DNA of 64,000 bases from positions 114,016 through 178,015 of the forward strand of contig NZ_JAFNME010000002.1 of the NCBI RefSeq assembly GCF_017368815.1, read 5' to 3'. Each line of letters starts with the position of its first letter. Position 1 is the first letter of the stretch. This document shows, in pieces, positions 15,059-23,833 of the stretch. The notes under the pieces are model-generated. The model made no database searches. It had not been told where the DNA came from and saw nothing but the letters and a program-made list of their open reading frames with translations. The DNA comes from Comamonas denitrificans (GTDB lineage Bacteria; Pseudomonadota; Gammaproteobacteria; Burkholderiales; Burkholderiaceae_C). Both the position numbers and the translations under genes were made by a program.

Positions 15059-15883
15059 CTAGCCTTGAGTGGGCGGCACCCAGGGTGCAGGCTGCTTGGC
15101 CACAAAAGCCGCAAAGCCTTCGCGCGCTTCGCTGCCCGAGCGCACGCGGCTGATGGTGTGTGCCGTCAGTTCGCGCACCGACTCGGTGATGGGGCCCACT
15201 TCCAACTGATCCATCAGGCGCTTGATTTCTGTCAGTGCCTTGGGGCCGTTGTTGAGCAGCTGGCCAATGGTGGTTTCCACGGCTGCGTCCAGCGCCTCGG
15301 GCGTGGTGACCTGGTGTACCAGGCCCATGGCCAGCGCTTCGGCCGCATTCACCGGGGCAGCCGTGAGGGCCAAGCGGCGGGCCTGACGCAGGCCCACGGT
15401 GTTCACCACATAGGGGCCGATAACGGCGGGCAAGATGCCAAAGCGTGCTTCGCTGACGCTGAACAGCGCCTTGTCGCTGGCAATCGCAATGTCTGCCGCG
15501 CAAGCCAGCCCGACACCACCGCCGTACGCCGCGCCCTGAATGCGTGCCACCACGGGGTGGGGGCAGCTGGCCATGGCGTGCATCATGCCCGCGAACTGGC
15601 GTGCGTCTTCCAGGTTGGCTGCTTGGTCGCGCGCGGCGGCGCGGCGCATCCAGCCAATGTCGGCCCCGGCGCAAAACAGGCTGCCCACGGCGTCGAGCAC
15701 GATCACGCGCACGCTGTCGTCTTGCGCCAGCGCCTCAAAGGTGCGGCGGATGAGGGCAATCAGCGGTTCGTCAAAGGCGTTGCGCACGTCGGGGCGGTTG
15801 AGCGTCAGGCGCACCACGCCACGCGCATCGCGCGTTTGCAGCAGGGCTTCGGGGTTGTCGATGGGATCGGGCAAGCTCGTCAT
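15059..15883 (-). CDS. enoyl-CoA hydratase of the phenylacetate cluster
   Basis: 274 aa crotonase-fold protein. Oxyanion-hole stretches FCAGADIGWM and GAAYGGGVGLA are present, and the catalytic-Glu region SEARFGILPAVIGPYV is intact. It starts 18 bp after paaN, so the two are co-transcribed. In the island it can be the 2,3-dehydroadipyl-CoA hydratase (PaaF role) or the hydratase that opens oxepin-CoA for PaaN, which has no hydratase domain of its own. The sequence alone does not separate these; its SE..(F/I)G(I/L).PA..PYV core also resembles methylglutaconyl-CoA hydratases such as LiuC at 43127. AGGAGAG precedes the start. Confidence 0.88.
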   Translation of the reverse strand: MTSLPDPIDNPEALLQTRDARGVVRLTLNRPDVRNAFDEPLIALIRRTFEALAQDDSVRVIVLDAVGSLFCAGADIGWMRRAAARDQAANLEDARQFAGMMHAMASCPHPVVARIQGAAYGGGVGLACAADIAIASDKALFSVSEARFGILPAVIGPYVVNTVGLRQARRLALTAAPVNAAEALAMGLVHQVTTPEALDAAVETTIGQLLNNGPKALTEIKRLMDQLEVGPITESVRELTAHTISRVRSGSEAREGFAAFVAKQPAPWVPPTQG

Positions 15884-15901
15884 CGTGTGCTCTCCTGCGC
15901 T

Positions 15902-17557
15902 TTAGGCGTGCTCGCGGCGCTGCACGACCACGAAGCGGTCGGCCACAAAAGCCAGCGTGGTGTAGCTGGCGTTGGCTGCCGGGTTGCCGCCGCTGGCGTG
16001 GTAGTCAGAGAACGCGGCCGACTGGTTCACATACACACCTTGCGTGAGGTTGATGGACAGGGCCACACGGGCGCGGTGCGACAGTTGCACGGTGCGGTCG
16101 ATGTAGGCGCGGTCGGTGGAGTACACGCCCAGCGTCAGTGCGCCGTGCTCGCACAGCGTGGACTGGGCAGTGGCCAGGGCGCTGTCGCTGGATTCGGTGG
16201 CGATCAGGAAAGAGATCGGGCCAAAGCATTCGTTGGCGAAGGTGGCGCGGTCCGCTTCCGTCAGGGCGACGATGACCGGGCTGTGGATGCGTGCGTTGGG
16301 GTACTGCGGATGGGGCAGGGCTTGTGAAGCCAGCACCACGCGGCCCTTGCCTGCAGCTTCTTCGATGCGGCCCACGGTTTCAGGGGCGCACACCGCACCC
16401 AGCACGGCGGTGGCCACGCGGGGGTTGTCCACCAGCGCGCGCACGGCGGCGGCGAGGTCGTCGCACACCTGGTCAAAGCTCTTGGCGCCTTGGTCGGTTT
16501 GGATGCCGTTTTTGGGGATGTAGATGTTTTGCGTCGTCGTACACATCTGGCCGCTGTACAGCGACAGCGTGAAGGCCAAGTTGTTCAGCATGGCGCTGTA
16601 CTGGTCGGTCGATTCGATGATGACGCTGTTCACACCAGCCATCTCGGCGTACAGGCGCGCTTGGCGGGCGTTGTCTTGCAGCCAGCGGCCAAATTGGTTG
16701 CTGCCAGTGAAGTCGATGCTGGCCACAGCGGGGCTCTTGGCCAGGGCTTGGGTGTGGGCGGGGTCGTTGGACAGCGCCAGGGTCACCAGGTTGGGGTCCA
16801 AGCCTTGCTCGCTCAGCACCTCGCGCACGATGCTGACGGTGATGGCCGCAGGCAGCACGGCGTTGGGGTGGGGCTTGACGATGACCGGGTTGCCCGTGGC
16901 CAGGGCAGCGAACAGGCCGGGGTAGGTGTTCCAGGTGGGGAAGGTGGCGCAGCCAATGACCAGACCAATGCCACGGCCCACGATGTTGAAGTGCTTCTTC
17001 ATCACCAGTGGTGGGTTTTTGCCTTGGGGCTTTTCCCAGGTGGCTTCGGCGGGCACATCGGCCTGGGCTTTGTAGGCGTAGGCAATGGCTTCCAGGGCGC
17101 GGTCTTGGGCGTGTGGGCCACCGGCTTGGAAAGCCATCATCGGGCCTTGGCCGGTGGTGAGCATCACGGCGTGGGCGATTTCATGCGTGCGCTTGTGGAT
17201 GCGTGTCAGCGCTTCCAGCAGCACGCCGGTGCGGCCTTGCGCGCCCAGGGCTGTCCAGGCGGGTTCAGCGGCTTGGGCGGCGGCAATCAGGGCGTCCACG
17301 CTGCATTCGGGGTAGCGCACGCCCATCTCTACGCCGTAGGGGGAGCGTTCGGTAGCAATGCGGCCCGTCTCGCCGGGCTGTTGGAGTGGGTAGTCCTGGC
17401 CTAGCAAGGCTTCCACAGCGGCTTGCCCATCGGCCTGCGCAGTCTCGCCATAAATTTTGGGCGAGGCGTTTTCTGGGAACGGCGACCAGTAAGCGCGCGA
17501 GGCGCAGGCGGCCAGGGCGCCGTCGAGCAGGGCACGGTGGGTATCGAACAGGGTCAT
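15902..17557 (-). CDS. paaN: phenylacetate ring-cleavage aldehyde dehydrogenase PaaN (PaaZ-type, no hydratase domain)
   Basis: 551 aa aldehyde dehydrogenase-superfamily protein of the PaaN type. The nucleophile is C339 in SGQMCTTTQNIY; SIDFTGSNQFGRW and EMAGVNS are the cofactor and general-base regions. The enzyme oxidises the semialdehyde formed on hydrolytic opening of oxepin-CoA to the 3-oxo-dehydrosuberyl-CoA product. E. coli PaaZ (about 680 aa) has an extra MaoC-like hydratase domain; it is absent here, so ring hydrolysis must come from a separate hydratase, plausibly the next gene. A canonical promoter with an overlapping TetR-type palindrome lies upstream, and AGGAGA precedes the ATG. 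Confidence 0.92.
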   Translation of the reverse strand: MTLFDTHRALLDGALAACASRAYWSPFPENASPKIYGETAQADGQAAVEALLGQDYPLQQPGETGRIATERSPYGVEMGVRYPECSVDALIAAAQAAEPAWTALGAQGRTGVLLEALTRIHKRTHEIAHAVMLTTGQGPMMAFQAGGPHAQDRALEAIAYAYKAQADVPAEATWEKPQGKNPPLVMKKHFNIVGRGIGLVIGCATFPTWNTYPGLFAALATGNPVIVKPHPNAVLPAAITVSIVREVLSEQGLDPNLVTLALSNDPAHTQALAKSPAVASIDFTGSNQFGRWLQDNARQARLYAEMAGVNSVIIESTDQYSAMLNNLAFTLSLYSGQMCTTTQNIYIPKNGIQTDQGAKSFDQVCDDLAAAVRALVDNPRVATAVLGAVCAPETVGRIEEAAGKGRVVLASQALPHPQYPNARIHSPVIVALTEADRATFANECFGPISFLIATESSDSALATAQSTLCEHGALTLGVYSTDRAYIDRTVQLSHRARVALSINLTQGVYVNQSAAFSDYHASGGNPAANASYTTLAFVADRFVVVQRREHA

Positions 17558-17615
17558 GAAAAGTCTCCTAGGGTTTTTCTGGGGGTCGGTTTGACTTGCA
17601 TCAGAATGCGTTCAC

Positions 17616-17644
17616 AGCATATTATCTACCGACCGATCGGTCAA
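17616..17644 (-). promoter_or_regulatory. paaN promoter with embedded TetR-type operator
   Basis: On the minus strand, -35 TTGACC (17639-17644) and -10 TATGCT (17616-17621) are separated by 17 bp. The palindrome GACCGATCGGTC (17631-17642), part of ACCGACCGATCGGT (17628-17641), overlaps the -35 and spacer, an ideal repressor position. The same 14-mer occurs with one change at 20521. It also lies 78 bp upstream of the divergent paaG start. Confidence 0.75.
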
Positions 17645-17719
17645 ACATGTTTTTGACTTATCGCAAAACAGCATTGACAACGTGATTACCCCTTTTCACC
17701 CTTGAACAGCTTGTCCTCT

Positions 17720-18523
17720 ATGTCCGAACCTCTTGTCTTGGCGTCCCGATCGGGCGCTGTGCAGACCCTGACCCTGAACCGCCCGGCGGCCCTGAACAGT
17801 TTCACGACCGAGCTGCATGCCCAATTGTTGGCCGCTCTGGAGGTTGCGGCGGCTGATACCAACGTGCGTTGCGTCGTGCTGACCGGTGCCGGGCGCGGCT
17901 TTTGCGCTGGGCAGGATTTGGCTGACCCCGCCGTTGCGCCCGATACGGCCCCGGGCGCTGCCGCCAAGGATCTGGGCGACGTGATCGAGCGCTGGTATGC
18001 GCCACTGTGCCTGCGCCTGCGTTCCATGCCGGTGCCGGTGGTGGCGGCTGTCAATGGCGTGGCGGCCGGGGCCGGGGCCAGCATTGCCCTGGGCTGCGAT
18101 CTGGTGTTGGCGGGACGCTCGGCCAGTTTCATCCAGGCGTTCACCAAAATCGGCCTACTGCCCGACAGCGGTGGCACCTGGCTGCTGCCGCGCCTGGTGG
18201 GCCGCGCCAACGCTCTGGGGCTGGCGCTACTGGGCGACAAGCTGAGTGCCGAAGACGCCCAGCGTATTGGCCTGATTTGGCGCTGTGTCGAAGACGACGC
18301 GCTGGCCGAAGAGGCGCAAACCCTGGCCCAACGCCTGGCCGCCATGCCTACCCAGGCTTTGGTGACGACCCGCGCGGCTCTGGATGCGGCGCTGACGCTG
18401 GACTGGCCCACCGCCCTGGCCCAGGAGGCTGTGCACCAGCGCCGCTTGGGTCAGGCCAGCGATTACCGCGAAGGCGTGCTGGCGTTCACCGAGAAACGTC
18501 CGCCGCAATTCACGGACCGCTGA
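17720..18523 (+). CDS. paaG: ring-1,2-epoxyphenylacetyl-CoA isomerase PaaG
   Basis: 267 aa crotonase-fold protein. GRGFCAGQDL and GAGASIALGCDL form the oxyanion hole. GLLPDSGGTWLLPRLVG carries the Asp typical of PaaG isomerases rather than the hydratase Glu pair. The enzyme converts the epoxide made by PaaABCE into the seven-membered oxepin-CoA. It leads paaG-paaI-paaK, divergent from paaN across a 162-bp control region. ATG 17720 was chosen over TTG 17702; the ribosome binding site is weak. Confidence 0.93.
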   Translation: MSEPLVLASRSGAVQTLTLNRPAALNSFTTELHAQLLAALEVAAADTNVRCVVLTGAGRGFCAGQDLADPAVAPDTAPGAAAKDLGDVIERWYAPLCLRLRSMPVPVVAAVNGVAAGAGASIALGCDLVLAGRSASFIQAFTKIGLLPDSGGTWLLPRLVGRANALGLALLGDKLSAEDAQRIGLIWRCVEDDALAEEAQTLAQRLAAMPTQALVTTRAALDAALTLDWPTALAQEAVHQRRLGQASDYREGVLAFTEKRPPQFTDR

Positions 18524-18569
18524 CACCCAACGGTTCGTTCCCCCTGTTTTTTCCCCTTCGCTTTTTTCC

Positions 18570-19022
18570 ATGCAAGCAAGTCTGACCCCCCAACAACTGG
18601 CCGAACACGTCCGCACTGCGATGTACGCCAACGACGGTGCCTCGCAGGCCCTAGGCATGCAGGTGGTGGCCATCAGCCCCACCAGTGCCACGGTGACGAT
18701 GGCGGTTCGCGCCGACATGCTTAACGGCCATGCCACCTGCCACGGCGGCTTCATCACCACCCTGGCCGATTCCGCTTTCGCCTTTGCCTGCAACGCGGGT
18801 AACGAGATGACGGTGGCCTCGGGCCTGTCCATCGATTTCGTTGCCCCCGCTCGCCTGGGCGATGTGCTCATTGCCACAGGCGTAGAGGTTTCCCGCGCCG
18901 GGCGTACCGGGGTGTATGACGTCACCGTGCGCAACCAGCGCGACGAGCTGGTTGCCGCCTTTCGAGGGCGTTCCTACACCATGAAGGGCCGCCTCACCGT
19001 GTCTTTGCCCCAGCCCGACTGA
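18570..19022 (+). CDS. paaI: hydroxyphenylacetyl-CoA thioesterase PaaI
   Basis: 150 aa hot-dog-fold thioesterase. The catalytic motif HGGFITTLADSAFAFACN is intact, with the conserved Asp, and GLSIDFVAPARLGD follows. PaaI hydrolyses stalled phenylacetyl-CoA derivatives (ring-hydroxylated thioesters), freeing CoA and preventing toxic build-up. It lies 46 bp after paaG and 48 bp before paaK. Confidence 0.95.
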   Translation: MQASLTPQQLAEHVRTAMYANDGASQALGMQVVAISPTSATVTMAVRADMLNGHATCHGGFITTLADSAFAFACNAGNEMTVASGLSIDFVAPARLGDVLIATGVEVSRAGRTGVYDVTVRNQRDELVAAFRGRSYTMKGRLTVSLPQPD

Positions 19023-19070
19023 ACGGCGCAAGCAGAACCACCATCAACAAAAAAATCCGGAGACAAACCC

Positions 19071-20384
19071 ATGACCGTCACACGCCCCGCCCCGGGAGAA
19101 CTGGAGCCGATCGAAACCGCTAGCCGCGACGAGATCCAGGCGCTGCAACTGCAGCGCCTGCGCTGGTCGCTGCAACATGCCTACGACAATGTGCCGCATT
19201 ACCGCAAGGCATTCGACGAAAAATGCGTCCGCCCCTGCGACCTAAAAACCCTGGCCGACCTGTCCAAGTTCCCTTTCACCTACAAGAAAGACCTGCGCGA
19301 TAACTACCCCTTCGGCATGTTCGCCGTGCCGCGCAACCAGTTGCTGCGCGTCCATGCCTCCTCGGGCACCACGGGCAAGCCGACGGTGGTGGGCTACACC
19401 GCCAGGGACATCGACACCTGGGCCAACCTGGTGGCGCGGTCCATCCGCGCTGCGGGTGGCCGCCCCGGTGACATGGTGCACATCGCCTACGGGTATGGCT
19501 TGTTCACCGGCGGCTTGGGAGCGCATTACGGAGCCGAACGGGCCGGTTGCACGGTGGTGCCGATGTCCGGCGGGCAGACGGAAAAGCAGGTGCAGCTCAT
19601 CCAGGACTTCAAGCCGGACATCATCATGGTCACCCCCTCGTACATGCAGGTGATCGTGGAGGAGTTTCAGCGCCAGGGGCTGGATGCGCGGGACAGCTCT
19701 CTGAAAGTCGGCATTTTCGGGGCTGAGCCCTGGACGGAGGCGATGCGCCAGGAGATCGAGGCCAAGGCTGGCATTGCTGCCGTCGATATTTACGGCCTGT
19801 CTGAAATTATGGGGCCGGGCGTGGCCAGCGAGTGCGTGGAAAGCCAGGACGGCCCCGTGATCTGGGAGGACCATTTCTACCCCGAAATCATTGATCCGCA
19901 GACCGGCGAAGTGCTCCCCGACGGACAGGAAGGCGAGCTGGTGTTCACCTCCTTGTCCAAGGAGGCGCTGCCCATGATCCGCTACCGCACGCGGGATCTG
20001 ACGCGGCTGTTGGCCCCCACTTCGCGCAGTTTCCGGCGTATGGGCAAGATCGTGGGCCGCTCGGATGACATGCTCATCATCCGTGGCGTCAACATGTTTC
20101 CCACGCAGATCGAGGAAATCGTACTGCAGCACCATTCGCTCTCCGGCCAGTACCAGATCCACGTCACCCGTGAAGGCACTCTGGACAAGGTGGCCGTGCG
20201 CTGCGAGCTGCATCCCGGCATTCCGTCGGGCACTGAGGAGGTGCGAAAAATCGGCCAATGGCTCCAGCACCGCATCAAGACGCTGGTGGGCATCACCACC
20301 CAGGTGGACGTGCTGGATTACGGCGCGATTGAGCGCACCTTGGTGGGCAAGGCCCGCCGGGTGATTGACCAACGGCCACGCTGA
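19071..20384 (+). CDS. paaK: phenylacetate-CoA ligase PaaK
   Basis: 437 aa, standard PaaK length. The AMP-binding P-loop is SSGTTGKPT at 97-105. YGYGLFTGGLGAHYGAE, DIYGLSEIMGPGV and GRSDDMLIIRGVNMFPTQIEEIV are the PaaK adenylation and hinge motifs. It makes phenylacetyl-CoA from phenylacetate, ATP and CoA, the committed entry step. It ends the paaGIK unit; two GC hairpins and a separate operator before the next gene suggest the downstream operon is transcribed on its own. Confidence 0.98.
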   Translation: MTVTRPAPGELEPIETASRDEIQALQLQRLRWSLQHAYDNVPHYRKAFDEKCVRPCDLKTLADLSKFPFTYKKDLRDNYPFGMFAVPRNQLLRVHASSGTTGKPTVVGYTARDIDTWANLVARSIRAAGGRPGDMVHIAYGYGLFTGGLGAHYGAERAGCTVVPMSGGQTEKQVQLIQDFKPDIIMVTPSYMQVIVEEFQRQGLDARDSSLKVGIFGAEPWTEAMRQEIEAKAGIAAVDIYGLSEIMGPGVASECVESQDGPVIWEDHFYPEIIDPQTGEVLPDGQEGELVFTSLSKEALPMIRYRTRDLTRLLAPTSRSFRRMGKIVGRSDDMLIIRGVNMFPTQIEEIVLQHHSLSGQYQIHVTREGTLDKVAVRCELHPGIPSGTEEVRKIGQWLQHRIKTLVGITTQVDVLDYGAIERTLVGKARRVIDQRPR

Positions 20385-20423
20385 TCGCAGGGCGGCCCCG
20401 AGGTAACTGGTTTCAAGAACACC

Positions 20424-20478
20424 GCCCCCTGCCATGTCGCAGGGGCGGCTGGAAGTCGGCCCGTTCATGAATGGGCCG
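20424..20478 (+). terminator. tandem GC-rich hairpins after paaK
   Basis: CCCCTGC (20426-20432) pairs with GCAGGGG (20439-20445) around a 6-nt loop. CGGCCC (20457-20462) pairs with GGGCCG (20473-20478). No T-run follows either, so they may attenuate rather than terminate. Confidence 0.45.
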
Positions 20479-20520
20479 GTTCTGGGGGCGGTGATGCCCG
20501 AATCACCCCTCCTTTTTATT

Positions 20521-20534
20521 ACCGACCGGTCGGT
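20521..20534. promoter_or_regulatory. perfect 14-bp TetR-type operator
   Basis: ACCGACCGGTCGGT is its own reverse complement. It differs by one base from the copy in the paaN promoter. It lies 33 bp upstream of the diiron oxygenase start, with an AAGGAG site between. The TetR gene at 26761 is the obvious candidate ligand-responsive repressor. Confidence 0.8.
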
Positions 20535-20567
20535 TATTTAAATACCTTCACAAGGAGACATCTCGCC

Positions 20568-21590
20568 ATGCGTAAAGAAAAACTTGCCCACACGATGGAG
20601 TTCCCGCCTGCCATCGAGCAGCCCAACGTCTACCCGCTGTCCTGGCACCAGCACACGAAAAAGCTGGAGGAAATCTGGGATGCCTCGCGCCGCGAGGTTT
20701 GGGACCCCAAGAAACTGCCTTGGGATACGTTCGATGTGAATAAATACACTTGGGAGCAGCGCGAGGCCATCGCCTACTGGTGGACGCTGCTGTCGGTGTT
20801 CGACGCTTCCGCACCACCGGTGTTCGCTGCGGCACTGATCAAGACTTACGAGGCCCATGAGGAAGATGCTGTGCGCCGCTGCTTCTTCAGCGTCACGCAG
20901 GACGAGCAGAACCACGAGCAGATGTGCGGCATGGCCATCACCAAGTTCTTGGAGCATCCTGATCCGATCACCTACACGCCCAAGACCGAACTGGGCAAGC
21001 GCCTGCAAAAGAACGCCAAGTGGCTCTACCACAACGGTGCCCGTTACTGGGCGGGCTACAAGACGGCCGTGCCCAAATACAGCCTGGCCGTGTTGTTCAG
21101 CTCCTTCCTGATGGGCGAGATCGCGGCCGCCACCATCTTCCACCAGATGGCTGCTGGCTGCACCGAGCCGGTGTTCAAGGAAGCCTTCCGCAATATCGGC
21201 AAGGATGAGGGCCGCCACATGGGTATCTGCCTGGCGCTGATGGAGCGTGACTATCCCAAGATCGCCGTGGAAGACCGTGCCCTGATCACCAAGCAGATCC
21301 GTGCCGGCTACCTGTTCCTGTCCGCCGTGCTGTTCGAACCGCCCATGGAGTTCTGGGATCTGCCAGCAGACTTCATCCAGAACCAGCGCGATGGCGAGAC
21401 CGTGGCACGCAGCGCTGGTTTTGCCATTCCCGAGTACGAGGCCAAGAAGAACAACTGGCGCACTGCCATCCTGAACCTCAAGGGCGCGCTGGACAAGTAT
21501 GACATCCCCTTCCCTGCGATCCCCGAGGTGGGCATCACCGGCGAGGAAGTCTCGGACGTGGACCTGGACGACATCATCCCCGTGTTCTAA
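20568..21590 (+). CDS. uncharacterised ferritin-like diiron oxygenase in the paa cluster
   Basis: 340 aa. It is not PaaA (that gene is at 22736). Two ExxH motifs fit a carboxylate-bridged diiron site in a four-helix bundle: E113/H116 (DEQNH) and E214/H217 (DEGRH), with E184 (MGEIAAAT) as the third-helix ligand and D79 or nearby E95/E98 as first-helix candidates. Spacing (34, 71, 30) is near that of AurF-type N-oxygenases and R2 proteins. It is followed 35 bp later by a [2Fe-2S]/FAD reductase and is the first gene after a perfect TetR-type operator. The substrate is unknown; an aromatic acid or CoA thioester related to phenylacetate is the contextual guess. Confidence 0.8.
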   Translation: MRKEKLAHTMEFPPAIEQPNVYPLSWHQHTKKLEEIWDASRREVWDPKKLPWDTFDVNKYTWEQREAIAYWWTLLSVFDASAPPVFAAALIKTYEAHEEDAVRRCFFSVTQDEQNHEQMCGMAITKFLEHPDPITYTPKTELGKRLQKNAKWLYHNGARYWAGYKTAVPKYSLAVLFSSFLMGEIAAATIFHQMAAGCTEPVFKEAFRNIGKDEGRHMGICLALMERDYPKIAVEDRALITKQIRAGYLFLSAVLFEPPMEFWDLPADFIQNQRDGETVARSAGFAIPEYEAKKNNWRTAILNLKGALDKYDIPFPAIPEVGITGEEVSDVDLDDIIPVF

Positions 21591-21625
21591 CCGTTCCGCT
21601 TTTTCAGAACTTCGCAAATACCACT

Positions 21626-22660
21626 ATGACCCCCCACATCAAGCTGTATCCCTCCGGGCAAACCGTCGCATGCGACAACGGCCAGACCGTGCTCGAAGCC
21701 CTCGAACGTGCAGGCTACGCCCTGCCCAACAACTGCCGCGCTGGCGCTTGCGGTGAATGCAAGGTGAAAGTGCGCGCTGGTCAGTTCGACCAGGGCTTTG
21801 TGCTCGATATGGCACTGTCGCAAGACGAGCGTGCCCAAGGCTTCGGCTTGATGTGCATGGCCAAACCGCTGTCCGACGAACTCGAAATTGAGTGGGGCAC
21901 CGAAGACGCCAAACCCCAATTGTTTCCGGCGCGTGAATCGCAGTACGCCATCTTGGTCGATCGCATTGCCCGCACGCCCCGCATTACCGAATTTGTGCTG
22001 CGCCCCCTGGGTGAGCCTATGCGTTTTTGGCCCGGCCAGTACGTGCAACTGGGCGATCCGAGCAATGGCGTTCCCGTGCGCAGCTACTCGCTGGCGACGG
22101 CACCCCGTGCAGATGGCGAAATCCGCCTGCAGGTCACCCGTGTGGATGCCGATGCCCCCGAAACTGCTGCCGGGCGCACCAGCCGCTGGTTGCACGACGA
22201 AGTGCAGCTGGGGGCGCAATTGCGTTTCTCTGGCCCGCACGGCACTTTCATTGGCGACCCCTCGGTCGATACCCCGGTGCTGTGCCTGGCTGCTGGCTCG
22301 GGCCTGGCCCCCATCTTGTCGCTCACCGAAGCGGCGCTGCGCCGTGGCTACAAGCAGCCCGTGACGCTGATGTTCTCCGCGCGCGAAGCCGCCGACCTGT
22401 ACGACGTGGGCCTGATGCGCTACTGGCAAGTGCGCTACCCCAATTTCCGCTACCTGCCCACGCTCACGCGCGATGCGCAAGAGGGCGCGCTGCAAGGGCG
22501 CATTCCGGCCATCTTGGGCCAGCATTTCCCCGATTTGAGTGGCCACAGCGTGTTCGTCGCGGGCACCACCGGCTTTGTCGATGACTGTGTGGCCGCCGCC
22601 AAGGCCCTGGGCGCCAAGCCCGAGCTGATCCACACCGAAGGATTTTTCGCCCAGGCGTGA
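21626..22660 (+). CDS. ferredoxin-type [2Fe-2S]/FAD NAD(P)H reductase, partner of the diiron oxygenase
   Basis: 344 aa. An N-terminal plant-type ferredoxin carries C37, C42, C45 and C77 (CRAGACGEC...C). It is followed by an FAD-binding domain (RSYSLATAPR) and a NAD(P)-binding domain (AAGSGLAPILSL). The order ferredoxin-FAD-NAD matches BenC/XylA/MmoC-type oxygenase reductases, the reverse of PaaE, which has its ferredoxin at the C-terminus. It should pass electrons from NAD(P)H to the diiron protein encoded 35 bp upstream. It lies 75 bp before paaA. Confidence 0.9.
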   Translation: MTPHIKLYPSGQTVACDNGQTVLEALERAGYALPNNCRAGACGECKVKVRAGQFDQGFVLDMALSQDERAQGFGLMCMAKPLSDELEIEWGTEDAKPQLFPARESQYAILVDRIARTPRITEFVLRPLGEPMRFWPGQYVQLGDPSNGVPVRSYSLATAPRADGEIRLQVTRVDADAPETAAGRTSRWLHDEVQLGAQLRFSGPHGTFIGDPSVDTPVLCLAAGSGLAPILSLTEAALRRGYKQPVTLMFSAREAADLYDVGLMRYWQVRYPNFRYLPTLTRDAQEGALQGRIPAILGQHFPDLSGHSVFVAGTTGFVDDCVAAAKALGAKPELIHTEGFFAQA

Positions 22661-22735
22661 GCGTGCTGCTGACTGCTGCACCTGGGCCTGTTGTGTTTGT
22701 TTTGTTGATTGTTTGATCGTTGTAAGAGGAAGACC

Positions 22736-23746
22736 ATGTACACCCAAGCCATGGACACCATGGGCAAAGAAAGCCCCCAAGCTCCCGTGTTGCGCAGCGC
22801 TGAAGAGCTGCAATTGCAAGAGCGTTTCGACGCGCGCATTGACGCGGGCGACTTCATTGAAGCCAAAGACTGGATGCCCGAGCACTACCGCAAAACCCTG
22901 GTGCGCCAGATCAGCCAGCACGCGCACTCGGAAATCGTCGGCATGTTGCCCGAGGGCAACTGGGTGACGCGTGCGCCCACGCTCAAGCGCAAGGCCATCT
23001 TGCTGGCCAAAATCCAGGACGAAGGCGGCCATGGCCTGTACCTGTATTCGGCTGCCGAGACCCTGGGCACCAGCCGCGACGAAATGCTCGACGCGCTGCA
23101 CACGGGCCGCGCCAAGTACAGCTCCATCTTCAACTACCCCACGCTCACCTGGGCCGATGTGGGCGTGATTGGCTGGCTGGTCGATGGTGCCGCCATCATG
23201 AACCAGGTGCCGATTTGCCGCTGCTCCTACGCACCCTACGCGCGTGCCATGGTGCGCATCTGCCGTGAAGAAAGCTTCCACCAACGCCAGGGCTACGACG
23301 CACTGCTGGTGATGATGCAAAAAGGCACCGATGCCCAGCGTGCCATGGTGCAAGACGCCGTGAACCGCTGGTGGTGGCCGTCGCTAATGATGTTCGGCCC
23401 GCCAGACGACCAGTCGCCCAACAGCGCCCTGTCCATGCGCTGGGGCATCAAGCGCATCTCCAACGACGACCTGCGCCAGAAATTTGTCGATGCCACCGTG
23501 CCCCAAGCCAAGGTGCTGGGCGTGGAGCTGCCCGACCCTGATCTGAAGTGGAACGAAGCACGCCAGCACTTTGACTTTGGTGCCATTGATTGGTCGGAAT
23601 TCTGGCAAGTCGTGGGCGGCGACGGCCCCTGCAACCGCGAGCGCTTGAGCGCCCGCGTCAAAGCCTGGGAAGACGGCGCTTGGGTGCGCGAAGCGGCGTT
23701 GGTCCATGCAGCAAAGATAGAAAAACAAGAGCTGTTAGCGGCCTAA
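22736..23746 (+). CDS. paaA: phenylacetyl-CoA epoxidase catalytic subunit PaaA
   Basis: 336 aa. Diiron ligands are visible in DEGGH (E96, H99) and [31 protein letters not shown] and [19 protein letters not shown] are PaaA signatures. With PaaC it forms the oxygenase core that epoxidises the aromatic ring of phenylacetyl-CoA. TAAGAGGA lies before the ATG at 22736; a TTG nine codons upstream was ignored. It begins paaABCDE and may be read from the operator at 20521. Confidence 0.98.
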   Translation: MYTQAMDTMGKESPQAPVLRSAEELQLQERFDARIDAGDFIEAKDWMPEHYRKTLVRQISQHAHSEIVGMLPEGNWVTRAPTLKRKAILLAKIQDEGGHGLYLYSAAETLGTSRDEMLDALHTGRAKYSSIFNYPTLTWADVGVIGWLVDGAAIMNQVPICRCSYAPYARAMVRICREESFHQRQGYDALLVMMQKGTDAQRAMVQDAVNRWWWPSLMMFGPPDDQSPNSALSMRWGIKRISNDDLRQKFVDATVPQAKVLGVELPDPDLKWNEARQHFDFGAIDWSEFWQVVGGDGPCNRERLSARVKAWEDGAWVREAALVHAAKIEKQELLAA

Positions 23747-23791
23747 AAATAAAGATTTTTTATATAAATAGCGTTGAAATTATTTGCAGAT

Positions 23792-23804
23792 AAGCGCAAG
23801 CAGA
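23792..23804 (-). repeat. dispersed intergenic repeat, reverse copy
   Basis: AAGCGCAAGCAGA is the reverse complement of the TCTGCTTGCGCTT form of the dispersed TAGC...GCGCTT motif. It lies in the AT-rich paaA-paaB gap. Confidence 0.45.
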
Positions 23805-23833
23805 TATTAAATTTGAATAAACGAGATTGTTTT

